From NCBI GenBank assembly GCA_028702435.1, contig JAQVOX010000002.1, forward strand, positions 1 through 50,585: a stretch of 50,585 nucleotides of DNA, in the 5' to 3' direction. The notes under the pieces are model-generated. The model was not told where the DNA came from and did not search any database. It saw only the letters and a list, made by a program, of their open reading frames with translations. The DNA is from Desulfotomaculaceae bacterium (GTDB lineage Bacteria > Bacillota > Desulfotomaculia > Desulfotomaculales > Pelotomaculaceae). Below, piece by piece: positions 20,167 through 29,961 of the stretch. Made by a program: the position numbers and the translations under genes. How positions within the stretch are numbered: the first letter of the stretch is position 1; each line of letters starts with the position of its first letter.

Positions 20167-20943
20167 TTACTCCCCCTCCTCCAGGCCCCGGATGAGCTCG
20201 GCGCTTTCGTGCCCGCCGGTAAGCTCAAGGAAGGTGTCCTCCAGGCTCTCCCCACCGTGCCCCACCGCACGGCGCAGCTCTTCCGGGCTGCCCTGGGCAA
20301 TCAGCCGGCCTTCCTTGAGAATGCCCACCCGGTGGCACATTCGCTCGGCTATTTCCAGGATATGTGTGGAAATAAAGACGGCCGCCCCCATTTTGGCCAT
20401 TTCCTGCAGGACATCCTTTAATAAGCGGGCGCTGGCCGGGTCAAGGCCGACGGTGGGCTCATCCAGCAGGATCACCCGGGGCTGGTGGATCAGCGCCGAG
20501 GCCAGCACCACTTTTTGCCTCATGCCGTGGGAATACCCCTCCAGCAATTCATCCGCCCGTTCCGCCAGTCCAAACATCGCCAGCAGCCGCTCGGCGCTTT
20601 GCCGGGAAACCGCCCTGGGTATCCGGTAAAGATCGGCCATCAATAACAAAAACTCCCGGGCCGTCAGCTTACCGTACAGCTTTGGCTGGTCCGGCACATA
20701 AGCCATCAAGGCCTTGGCTTGCGCCGGCTGCTTATTTATATCATAACCACAAATATAAGCCTCGCCCTGGGTGGGGTCCAAAAGACCCGTCAGCATCCTG
20801 ATGGTGGTGGTTTTCCCGGACCCGTTGGGCCCTAAAAATCCAAAAATCTCACCGCCTTTTATCTGCAAATCAAGGTGGTCAACGACAGTTGCCTGGCCAA
20901 ACCGCTTGGTCAGCTGGACAGTCCTGATTAAAACATCTTCCAC
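20167..20943 (-). CDS. ABC transporter ATP-binding protein
   Basis: Walker A GPNGSGKTT, signature YSHGMRQKV, Walker B VILLDEPTVGLDP. Confidence 0.92.
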   Translation of the reverse strand: MEDVLIRTVQLTKRFGQATVVDHLDLQIKGGEIFGFLGPNGSGKTTTIRMLTGLLDPTQGEAYICGYDINKQPAQAKALMAYVPDQPKLYGKLTAREFLLLMADLYRIPRAVSRQSAERLLAMFGLAERADELLEGYSHGMRQKVVLASALIHQPRVILLDEPTVGLDPASARLLKDVLQEMAKMGAAVFISTHILEIAERMCHRVGILKEGRLIAQGSPEELRRAVGHGGESLEDTFLELTGGHESAELIRGLEEGE

Positions 20944-21267
20944 CGGTGCGTCTCCTTCCGTTGGTAAATAGAATGAATGTCATGGCTAAAAAATAATGGT
21001 TCCTCCCGGAAAATTCTATTCCATGAAATTGGCAAGTGTCAATTGAAGTAAATGGTAAAACCACACTATTTCCAAAATCCTGCTAACAAAGTTACCTTTA
21101 TATATATGATGTCCCCCGGCGGAGGTAATTACTGGGTAGAAGAGAAATATATAATATATCCAACAATAGATTAATTTTTTAACATTAGGTGTCAATTCAC
21201 AATACAATTAACCAACCCTTCCAGCAATATGGCAGCTTCAACAGCTGCCATATTGTACGCTAAAGAT

Positions 21268-22790
21268 TTAAAGCTCGATAATTTTTGCGGCAATATTTTT
21301 GCAGAATTCGCTATCGTGCTCCACAAACAGGACAGTCGGTGAGTATTCCAGCAGTAATTCCTCAATTTGCATCCGGGAGGTCACATCTATAAAATTAAGC
21401 GGCTCGTCCCAGACATACAAGTGGGCTTTCTCACAAAGGCTTCTGGCGATCAGCACCTTTTTCTTTTGTCCGCCGCTGAAATCAGACATATCCTTTTCAA
21501 ATTGCACCCTGGAAAAATCAAGTTTTCTCAAAATGGCCTTAAACAGGCTTTCATCAATATGATTATCTGCGGCATAGCCGGACAAGCTGCCCCTAAGATG
21601 CGCGGTGCCCTGCGAAACATAAGATATTTTAAGCCGACTGCCTCTTCTGAAATTACCGGTGTAAGCAATGTTTTCTCCGCAGATCAGCTTGATCAGACTC
21701 GACTTTCCCGAACCGTTTTTACCCCACAGCGCGACCCGGTCACCCTGCTCAATGGTGAAGCTGACATCCTGGCAGGCCACTTTTTCACCATAATATATTG
21801 AGACTTTTTCAAGCTCCACAAGGCGGCCTGCATGATAGTTAAGCTGGGAAATCTTCACCTTGTCAGCGCTTTCAATATTTTTAAGTAGCTTGGACCGCTC
21901 CTCAACGGCTGATTGTTGTCTTGTTTCGATTGCCTTAGAGCGCTTCATCATCTTCGCGGCCTTGTGGCCGATATACCCTTTATCCGCCTTTACGCCGGAA
22001 TTCTTTTGGCCAAACTTTGTTTTTTCCACTTGATCCGACCAGTCGGAGGTGCGCCTGACCGCGGCCGACAGGCGCCTTATATCCTTGCGTAGTTTCTCAT
22101 TTTCGGCAAGCTCAAAGTTGTCCTGCATTTTTTTGTTTTCCCACCAGGATGAAAAATTCCCTTTTTGAATTTCAATACTTGTTTTATTGATTGAAAGGAT
22201 GTGGTCAATGCAGCGGTCGAGAAATACCCGGTCGTGAGACACTAAATAAAACCCCGTTTGGAGCCCAGATAGTTGCTGACAATTTTTCTTGCCTGCATAT
22301 CGAGGTGGTTGGTCGGCTCGTCTATCAACAGGAAACTATTCTCTTTAAGAAATAGGGCCGCAAGCAGTACTTTTGTCTGCTCCCCGTTGGAAAGGGTGGC
22401 AAAAGGGCGGTGTAAAACGTCCTCGGCGACCTGCAGCAGTGAAAGCTCCCGCATAAGTTCCCAGGAGAGGCAATCCGGGCAAATGTGATCAATCACATTA
22501 ATGGTGTCGGTTTCCTGATCAATTATATCAAAAGGAAAATACTCAAAGCTGATATTTGCCGAAATGCGGCCGTTGTATTCGTATTTGCCTAGCAGCAAGT
22601 TGAGGAATGTGGTTTTGCCACGGCCGTTTCTTCCCGTGAACCCCAGTTTCCAGTCTGTATCTATCTGGAAGCTTATGTTTTCAAATATATTATCGTAACT
22701 GCCTTCATAGGCAAAGGTCAGATTTGACACGTTTATTAAAGACATAAGTAATCCTCCTGTATAAAATAATAAAAGCCGCAAGAAAGTCAA
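21268..22790 (-). pseudogene. ABC-F family ATPase (Lsa/Vga-like), split by a frameshift near 22250
   Basis: ORF 22242-22790 carries the first ABC half and ends ...DMQARKIVSNYLGSKRGFI; ORF 21268-22242 carries MSHDRVFLDRCIDHIL and the second ABC half. Restoring one G gives SKRGFYLVSHDR, continuous across both. Confidence 0.8.
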
Positions 22791-22800
22791 TTCTTGCAGC
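22764..22800 (-). terminator. Attenuator-type intrinsic terminator in the ABC-F leader
   Basis: Minus-strand GCTGCAAGAA-TTGACT-TTCTTGCGGC (10 bp) then TTTTATTATTTTAT, just upstream of the ABC-F start. Confidence 0.75.
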
Positions 22801-22953
22801 TCATAAATACAGCAAAGCCACGCCCTTACCGGGCATAACGAAGATATATTGCCTGAGTGAAAGAATCAGTAGCTTTCTTGCTTAAGCACAACAAAACAAG
22901 GGGCATTCTACAGCCCTCAATGCTTTTTATTATGCTTTATATAATTAGCAAGA

Positions 22954-22965
22954 TTAGCTGCGCAT
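22954..22965 (-). promoter_or_regulatory. Candidate mini-uORF (ATG CGC AGC TAA, Met-Arg-Ser) in the ABC-F leader
   Basis: Minus strand GGAGTTGAAAGGATGCGCAGCTAA; purine-rich SD-like sequence; upstream of the terminator. Confidence 0.45.
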
Positions 22966-23140
22966 CCTTTCAACTCCAGTCACCTTGTTTGCAAACATTT
23001 TAACATACCGGTTTTCAAAATTCAACAAAGCAGAACCTGGTTGGGGTTAGATGGTATTCTTCAGGCTCGTACACAATGGTTAATTTTTATTCATTGGGAG
23101 ATAATATCGGCTTGAGAAATGTTTTTAGAGGTTATGAATT

Positions 23141-23644
23141 ATGGAGAAGAAACAGCCCGAATCAATTAGAAATCAACGCCGGCCGAAAGGGATCACCAGC
23201 CCTTTTACCGTGAACTTTTTTCATATGAGAAACCCCTGGGTCACTGCCTGGTGGTCCGCTGCCTTTCCGGGGTACGGCTTTATCATCCTGGGCAGTTATG
23301 TAAAGGGGTTTTTGTTAATTAGCTGGGAGTTCGTCATCAACGTTTCCTGCGAACTGAATACCGCGATCATGTACTCCCTGACGGGGAGGTTTGAACAGGC
23401 TAAAGAGGTTATCGACTTAAATTTTTTTTTGTTTTACGTTGCCGTGTACATCATGACGATCTGGAGGTCTCACGGCCTGACGGTTGATTTTGCCAGCGCT
23501 ATTGCCCTTGAATACTTGAGGCGGTTCTTCCATCCAGCCGTTTTCCATCATTATTTTTACACCTTTTTGCGTGTACATACCTACTTTCGCCATCATTTGG
23601 GCATACCTGGTAACAATATCGTTTCTTGGCGACGCCGCCAGTGA
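23141..23644 (+). pseudogene. 5' part of a Firmicute multi-TM membrane protein, apparently truncated
   Basis: HMRNPWVTAWWSAAFPGYGFIILGSYVKGFLLISWEFVINVSCELNTAIMYSLTGRFEQAKEVIDLN looks like a conserved membrane family; residues after about SHGLTVD are read antisense to the DUF3231 gene. Confidence 0.5.
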
Positions 23645-24535
23645 AACCCCGTAAGCCCCAATACCTGAAGCATTAAGTATTATTACATGGGCCATCATTA
23701 GTTTATCCGAGAAAGGCGCCTCGGTTGAATCAGCCACACCCGCATCCCCGGGCAAAGGGGCAGGTATACCATCTTCTCTAAGTATCGAGATAAAATCCTC
23801 GATGACACTATCTGCTATTTTTATCCCCTCTAACATGTAACCCCGCACTTTTTTAGACTTCGCAACCTGGGCAAAACCAGCCAGGAAAACACGGCCAATA
23901 TGGTTAATCAGACTGTTCAAATATAAGTGGTTAACTTCCTCCGCCAAGAGCGGCCTTTTTTCTCCAATAAACCCGGCTAAAAAACTGGTTTGTCTGATTA
24001 TGTCTCTTTCATCAGAGACATGAATAAAGGGGTGCCTTGGGAGGATGCCCCTGGACAACATAACGTTAACAGCTTTCCTGCTCAAACTAACGGTAGTATC
24101 AATACATTCTTCAAAAAAATCTATCATATCCGAGCGTGTGGAAATGCTTAAGTTAAGTGTATTCATCACCAGGCTAAACCTGCTCATATTTCTAATGTAG
24201 TAAAGATGAAATGAGTCGGTATAAAGTCTGGGAGCATTGAGGTTAACATCTTTTTCCGTAAATCCGCAGGGAACAATTATACTTTCCTTTTTCATTATAT
24301 CAGCCGCTCTTCTTGAACGTTTCTCGCTTAATCCAAGTGCTTCAGACATCAAGGGGCGGATATCACTTTCATCAGCTTCGACCTTTTCAAAATACCTGAA
24401 CACGCACGACAGCATGGTATAGTGCATGTATACCCTCCAGAGCGAAGAAACTTCCGCTACAGTAAGCTCCGTATTTGTTTTGGCAGTTCCTAAAACATAT
24501 CCCTTTGCTTTTTCAATCCACCGGTTTGCTTCCAT
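23417..24535 (-). CDS. DUF3231-like protein (two ferritin-like/CotF-like halves)
   Basis: DUF3231-like repeats (e.g. KGVKIMMENGWMEEPPQ near C-terminus; SRKAVNVMLSRGILPRHPFI in the first half); tail after EEPPQ appears non-native. Confidence 0.65.
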   Translation of the reverse strand: MEANRWIEKAKGYVLGTAKTNTELTVAEVSSLWRVYMHYTMLSCVFRYFEKVEADESDIRPLMSEALGLSEKRSRRAADIMKKESIIVPCGFTEKDVNLNAPRLYTDSFHLYYIRNMSRFSLVMNTLNLSISTRSDMIDFFEECIDTTVSLSRKAVNVMLSRGILPRHPFIHVSDERDIIRQTSFLAGFIGEKRPLLAEEVNHLYLNSLINHIGRVFLAGFAQVAKSKKVRGYMLEGIKIADSVIEDFISILREDGIPAPLPGDAGVADSTEAPFSDKLMMAHVIILNASGIGAYGVSLAASPRNDIVTRYAQMMAKVGMYTQKGVKIMMENGWMEEPPQVFKGNSAGKINRQAVRPPDRHDVHGNVKQKKI

Positions 24536-24985
24536 TTATTGTCCATTCCTTTCTTCGTCCTCATCTTTAATAAGCAACTTCGTTGCCACCGGCTGCGATC
24601 TCATAAAGAATTTCTTCACAGCCGGGACTAATGCGTCTTCCTGCCACAGTTGATACACATACAGGAAAAGTCCTAGTATAGTAGCAATAAGAAAAGTACT
24701 TGTGGTTTTAGATTATGTACTGACAAACTAACAAGAGTTTTTTCCTATTCAAGCCTGCCTGAAAACGGTCTCTATAATGATAATATCTTTTCCTAATCCA
24801 GACAAAATATTATCCCACTAAAGAATCCTCCTTGGTTGTAATATTAACGGAATATTTAGTGGCTAGGCTACACAAAAAAAGAACGATTCAAAGCGTCCTC
24901 TTGTTTGCAGGTAAAAGGCAGTATTCATTTTTTAGGCCTACATCAGCAGGCGCTCGGTACCTAAAGCCGCATGATAAAATTATGA

Positions 24986-25013
24986 GAATAACCCTCCCGT
25001 GTGAGGGTTATTC
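24986..25013. terminator. Stem-loop, possible terminator
   Basis: GAATAACCCTC-CCGTGT-GAGGGTTATTC, 11-bp stem. Confidence 0.5.
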
Positions 25014-25118
25014 TTTGATCAGAAAGTTTCCCGCCGGTTGATTTATTTAACCGCAATCAACTATCAATCCATTGTTTTATGAGGTGAAACCCGTACAATT
25101 ATAGGTGAGGTGGTCATT

Positions 25119-25556
25119 ATGAAAGAAATCAATATCGCTAAGACACTTGTTGCAAAGCGCAGGGAGAAAGGCATTACCCAGGAAGAGCTGGCCGCATATA
25201 TCGGGGTCTCGAAAGCATCTGTTTCAAAATGGGAAACAGGGCAGAGCTACCCGGACATCACCTTCCTTCCGCAGCTTGCGGCGTATTTCAATATCAGCAT
25301 TGACACGCTGGTGGATTATGCGCCGCAGATGACGAAGGAAGATATCAAAAAGCTGTATCACCGGCTGTCAAATGATTTTGCCGCCCAGCCATTTGATGGG
25401 GTTTTGGAAGAATGCCGGGCAGTGATTAAGAAATACTATTCTTGTTTTCCGCTGCTGCTGCAGATGGCAGTGCTGCTGGCTAATCACCATATGCTGGCAG
25501 TAGAAAGGACTAGGCAGGAAGCCATACTAAAAGAATCAGTGAAGAGGAGCTTATAA
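25119..25556 (+). CDS. XRE-family HTH transcriptional regulator, possibly C-terminally truncated
   Basis: LVAKRREKGITQEELAAYIGVSKASVSKWETGQSYPDITFLPQLAAYFNISIDTL; homologous architecture usually continues with a long helical C-terminal domain. Confidence 0.75.
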   Translation: MKEINIAKTLVAKRREKGITQEELAAYIGVSKASVSKWETGQSYPDITFLPQLAAYFNISIDTLVDYAPQMTKEDIKKLYHRLSNDFAAQPFDGVLEECRAVIKKYYSCFPLLLQMAVLLANHHMLAVERTRQEAILKESVKRSL

Positions 25557-25686
25557 CCACCAACCGGCATATTCCAAATCCAAAATTTATCTTCCCGTTT
25601 GATATACTGTGTGTTCCGGGAGATTCAGCACAGATTAATGCTGGCAAAAGTACAAAGCCCTAATAATTAAATGCACACATAAGTGA

Positions 25687-25720
25687 GAAACCACATATTA
25701 CTTCACTAATATGTGGTTTC
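25687..25720. terminator. Bidirectional-type terminator stem-loop
   Basis: Perfect 14-bp stem GAAACCACATATTA-CTTCAC-TAATATGTGGTTTC. Confidence 0.65.
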
Positions 25721-25732
25721 TTGAATAAATAT

Positions 25733-26548
25733 TTATTCTTCATGTGACGAAGGTTTATTCTCTTTATCGTCAGATATGAACTGTTTAATAACTGGTAGAA
25801 TCTGTCTAAACTCCATGGGAAGCGGGAACAGGACAGTAGTGTTGGGGGTGTTGGCCACTTCAGAAAGAGAGCGAAGTGTCCTCAAGGTCATACCGCCCTC
25901 GACACCCGTCAGTATCTCAGACGCCCTGGCCAGCTCTTCGGCTGCCTGGCGCTCCCCTTCCGCCTGGATGATGTATGACCGCCGGTTCCTCTCCGCTTCC
26001 GCCTGGCGGGCAATAGCCCTGGTCATCTCAGTCGGAAGCAAAACGTCCTTGATTTCTACACCGGTAACTTTTATACCCCAGGGATCTGTAGACTCATCCA
26101 CAATATTTTGGATAATCTGGTTGAGTTTTTCCCGTTTTGACAGCAGCTCATCCAATTCTGCAGTGCCCACAACACTTCTTATCGTGGTCTGAGCCAGCTG
26201 GCTGGTAGCCTCGTGATAACTTTCAACGTTGACTACCGCATTTTCCGGTACTATAACCCTGTAGTACAGGACCGCATTCACCTTGCAGGCAACATTATCC
26301 TTTGTGATTACATCCTGGGGCGGCACATCGAAGACGATTATTCTTAAGGATATCCTCATTATCCGGTCAATAATGGGGATGATGAAGATCAGTCCCGGCC
26401 CCCGCGCGTTAACCAGTCTGCCCAGCCTGAACAGCACAGCTCTTTCGTATTCCGGTATAATCTTAATGGCTGACGATAGAATAAAAACAACTAAAACAAC
26501 CCAAACCACCATCGTGAGAAAATCATAAAGCGCCGACATTCCTATCAC
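25733..26548 (-). CDS. Slipin / stomatin-like SPFH domain protein
   Basis: IIPEYERAVLFRLGRLVNARGPGLIFIIPIIDRIMRISLRIIVFDVPPQDVITKDNV. Confidence 0.92.
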   Translation of the reverse strand: MIGMSALYDFLTMVVWVVLVVFILSSAIKIIPEYERAVLFRLGRLVNARGPGLIFIIPIIDRIMRISLRIIVFDVPPQDVITKDNVACKVNAVLYYRVIVPENAVVNVESYHEATSQLAQTTIRSVVGTAELDELLSKREKLNQIIQNIVDESTDPWGIKVTGVEIKDVLLPTEMTRAIARQAEAERNRRSYIIQAEGERQAAEELARASEILTGVEGGMTLRTLRSLSEVANTPNTTVLFPLPMEFRQILPVIKQFISDDKENKPSSHEE

Positions 26549-27903
26549 TCCTCCGTTTGATTATCCTCTGCCGCCTCAACAGCAGCACTGACATAAAGCC
26601 TCATCCCACGCCGCTCGATAACCCTTACCTGCTGCTCCTCCAGTATATTTGAGCCATCCTTTGATACGGCCTGCCAGATTTCCCCACGAAATCTCACCAG
26701 GCCTTCAGGGTCCAGCCTTTTAACCACGTATGCCGCAGCATGCTGGAACTCAGCATCTCCGTGTACAGGGTCCAACCTGCGTATCCGGGCCAGACTTATT
26801 ACAACAATTACCAGGACAATGGCTCCGATAACCCCAACGCCCAGGGCCATAACCTTGAAAGACTGGAACCAGTCTGCCGGCATCAGCGGCTCGATGGGAA
26901 AGAAGAGGACGCCTAAAACTATGCTAACCAGCCCGCCCACCCCCAAAATGCCATAGGTGGGGGTGAACAGCTCGGCAACAAGAAGTCCGATGCCCAGCAA
27001 AATTAAAAGGCCTGCCCCAAGGTTCCCCTGAAAAAGCCCCATTCCAGTCAGGCCCAGGATTAGACTAACTGAACCGATAATTTCCGGTACAAAGAACCCG
27101 GGGGAATAAAAGCCTATAATGAGCCCGTAAATGCCCAGTAAAAGCAAGATCATGGACAAGGTAGGGTTACTGATGAGGTGGATGAAACTTTCACTTGTGT
27201 CCATGGGCACATCCGTAACAATTGCGCCGGAAGTATTCAGTATCTTACTTCCGGTTCCAGTCTTGACCGTCATGCCGTGAATTTTTTGCAGCAGGTCGTC
27301 CATGTCCGCAGCATTTAAGTCAACAACACTTCTTTCCAAGGCCTCCCTGTTGTCCATGGACAGGTTTTCCGTCACAAACTTTTCTGCAAGGTCCACTGGA
27401 CGCCCGCGTTCCTTGGCTATGCTTTTCATGTGTCCGGCAAGAAAGTTGATTGTCTTCTGGTCGGCTGCCTGCACATCTTCCCCCGGAACCGCGGTTACAG
27501 GCATAGCTGCTCCGCAGGTGGTTCCCGGAGACATAGCCGCAATATGACCATTAAGCAGGATGAAGGTTCCGGCCGATGCAGAAATAGCTCCCTGAGGGCC
27601 GACATAAGTAATTATTGGCACTTCAGATGCGGACATGGCCTGGATTATGTCTAAGGTGGCAGTAACCAGCCCGCCTGGAGTGTTGAGCATTATTGCCACC
27701 GCTTCTACTCCATCCGACGCCGCTGTTTCCAATCCTCTGCTTATATGCTTGGCTGTACCGGCAGTGACTGTTTCGTTGACATGCAGGACATAAACCGCAG
27801 GCCTGACTACTTCCGTCGCTGCAGGAAGCACAGCCAGAGCGACCAACAGCACCGCAAGCGCTAGAGTCAGCGCGACTCTCTTTTTATATTTCATAGTTTT
27901 CAC
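26545..27903 (-). CDS. NfeD1b-type membrane serine protease (ClpP-class)
   Basis: MLNTPGGLVTATLDII, GAISASAGTFILL (Ser nucleophile), C-terminal NfeD TM and OB-fold region; overlaps the slipin gene start. Confidence 0.9.
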   Translation of the reverse strand: MKTMKYKKRVALTLALAVLLVALAVLPAATEVVRPAVYVLHVNETVTAGTAKHISRGLETAASDGVEAVAIMLNTPGGLVTATLDIIQAMSASEVPIITYVGPQGAISASAGTFILLNGHIAAMSPGTTCGAAMPVTAVPGEDVQAADQKTINFLAGHMKSIAKERGRPVDLAEKFVTENLSMDNREALERSVVDLNAADMDDLLQKIHGMTVKTGTGSKILNTSGAIVTDVPMDTSESFIHLISNPTLSMILLLLGIYGLIIGFYSPGFFVPEIIGSVSLILGLTGMGLFQGNLGAGLLILLGIGLLVAELFTPTYGILGVGGLVSIVLGVLFFPIEPLMPADWFQSFKVMALGVGVIGAIVLVIVVISLARIRRLDPVHGDAEFQHAAAYVVKRLDPEGLVRFRGEIWQAVSKDGSNILEEQQVRVIERRGMRLYVSAAVEAAEDNQTEE

Positions 27904-28111
27904 CCAATGAGCTGTTTTTTCTCATTATTGTTGGCTTATCACAGAAGATTATTCCCTTTTTATTTTTAAATGTTTCAATGTGATTATATAACATTTAGCT
28001 TGCCCCTTTTAAATAGACAAACCAATATTTACCCTTAAATAAGGTGAAATCAATGGAGATAAAATCAGGTTTGTTTATTTTAGAATTTTGGTTAAGGTTT
28101 TGTGAGGTTCT

Positions 28112-29062
28112 TTAAATATTATTATGGGCCAGGCCCGAAATTTCCCTGATGTTATTAAATCCATTTTCGTTCAAATAGCTTTCAATTCCCGCCAGTACTT
28201 CCATTGTGGCCAGTGGGTTGACAAAGTTGGCAGACCCGACTGCTACCGCCGTAGCCCCGGCCAGGAGGAACTCGATCGCGTCCGCGGCGGAGGTGATGCC
28301 GCCCATACCGATAATCGGCAGTGGCACGGCCTGGCGCACTTGCCAGACTGCCCGGAGGGCCACCGGCTTCACGGCCGGGCCGGAGAGACCGCCGAGGATG
28401 TTACCCAGAACCGGGCGCCTGGCCCTGATGTCGATGGCCATCCCCAGCAAAGTGTTAATCAGGGAGAGGGCGTCGGCGCCGGCTGCGGCCACTTTCTCGG
28501 CCACCGCCACGATGCTGGTAACGTTGGGGGAAAGTTTGATGATCACCGGTAGATGCGTGCTTTCTTTCACCAAACGGGTGACTTCCGCGGCTGACGCCGG
28601 GTCACTGCCGAACTGCAGCCCGCCTTTTTTTATATTGGGGCAGGAGATATTGACCTCCAGGGCGGCCACCCCGGCGGTCCGGCTGAGCTTTTCCGCCAGC
28701 CGGGCGTAGTCCTGCGCCGTATCGCCGGCGATGTTCACAATCACCGGCAGGTCATAGTCCGCCAAAAATGGCAGCGCCTCGGTGATAAACCGCTCCACCC
28801 CGGGGTTTTGCAAACCGATGGAGTTCAGGACACCGGCCGGGGTTTCCACCAGCCTGGGTGTGGTGTTACCGGCGCGCGGCAGCAGGGTGATCCCTTTGAC
28901 CACGATGGCGCCCAGGCGGTTTAAGTCCAGGTAGGGAGCGTATTCCGGCCCGAAGCCAAAGGTACCGGAAGCGACAGTGACCGGATTTTTCATCCGCAGG
29001 CTGCCAATGTTTACCGTCAGGTGCGACCTACCCGCGTCTTTGGAGGCATTCACACCGCTCAT
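28112..29062 (-). CDS. pyrD: Dihydroorotate dehydrogenase B, catalytic subunit
   Basis: [38 protein letters not shown]; start at MSGVNASK with 4-nt overlap with pyrK. Confidence 0.93.
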   Translation of the reverse strand: MSGVNASKDAGRSHLTVNIGSLRMKNPVTVASGTFGFGPEYAPYLDLNRLGAIVVKGITLLPRAGNTTPRLVETPAGVLNSIGLQNPGVERFITEALPFLADYDLPVIVNIAGDTAQDYARLAEKLSRTAGVAALEVNISCPNIKKGGLQFGSDPASAAEVTRLVKESTHLPVIIKLSPNVTSIVAVAEKVAAAGADALSLINTLLGMAIDIRARRPVLGNILGGLSGPAVKPVALRAVWQVRQAVPLPIIGMGGITSAADAIEFLLAGATAVAVGSANFVNPLATMEVLAGIESYLNENGFNNIREISGLAHNNI

Positions 29063-29850
29063 GCCCACACCACCTCCCCAGCCGGGAAAACCGGCCCTTC
29101 CGTGCACACCCGCCGGTACTGGATGCTACCTTCGCTGCCGGTTTTACACACACAGGAAAGACAGGCCCCCACACCGCAGCCCATCCGCTCTTCCAGGGAG
29201 AGCTCACCGGAAACGCCGAATTCTTTAATAATTTCAGCCAGACGCCGCTGCATTCCGCCTGGGCCGCAACCGTAAATCATGGCATATTCACTGCTCCGGG
29301 CCATATTCTCCGCAAACAGGTCGGTCACCAGGCCGTGGTATCCGGCCGAGCCGTCATCGGTAGCCGGCTCAACCCGGTGGCCGAGCCCTTTGATTTCCTT
29401 GGTAAAGAATAATTGCCCCGCTGTCGCCGCCCCCAGGAAGACGTCGGCGCTTACCCCGAACACGGCTAACTCCAGCAGGAGAAAATAGAGGGGGGCGATG
29501 CCGATGCCACCGGACACCACGGCCACCCTGGCCTGACTTTTCGGTAGGGAGAAACCTCTCCCCAGCGGCCCCAACAAGCTCACCGGTTCGCCTTGAGCCT
29601 TTTGGGTCAGTAAGGCCGTGCCCCGGCCGGCGACTCGGTAAAACAAGGCCACCTCGCCGTTTTCCCGGTCCACAGCGTTGATACTGATTGGCCGGCGCAA
29701 AAATGGGTCCAGGGTACTGCCGCAGCGTACCTGTAAAAACTGCCCGGGCCTGGCTGCGGCAGCAATATCCGGCGCTAGAAGGTTCAGCCGGTAGTGACCG
29801 GGCCCTATCATTTCTTGTTTGGTTATTTCTGCATCAAGTAAGAACGACAA
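29059..29850 (-). CDS. pyrK: Dihydroorotate dehydrogenase electron transfer subunit
   Basis: [56 protein letters not shown]. Confidence 0.93.
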   Translation of the reverse strand: MSFLLDAEITKQEMIGPGHYRLNLLAPDIAAAARPGQFLQVRCGSTLDPFLRRPISINAVDRENGEVALFYRVAGRGTALLTQKAQGEPVSLLGPLGRGFSLPKSQARVAVVSGGIGIAPLYFLLLELAVFGVSADVFLGAATAGQLFFTKEIKGLGHRVEPATDDGSAGYHGLVTDLFAENMARSSEYAMIYGCGPGGMQRRLAEIIKEFGVSGELSLEERMGCGVGACLSCVCKTGSEGSIQYRRVCTEGPVFPAGEVVWA

Positions 29851-29961
29851 TTTATTTCCCCCATTTAAGCGTTTATCTAACGCGCGGACATTTTCTCCAA
29901 AACTCTAATGATTGCTCAAGGCGTATAATACGGCCGCTGTAAAAACCAGTCTAAATCTTAT

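Noticed and set aside
19030-20629. Plus-strand ORFs opposite the ABC exporter and ATPase genes (for example 20096-20629)
   Set aside because: Low-complexity, Arg/Pro/Ser-rich antisense shadow ORFs in high-GC coding sequence; the minus strand encodes clear ABC proteins.
24832-25041. Plus-strand 69-aa ORF
   Set aside because: No recognisable motif and its end overlaps a terminator-like hairpin; not supportable as a gene.
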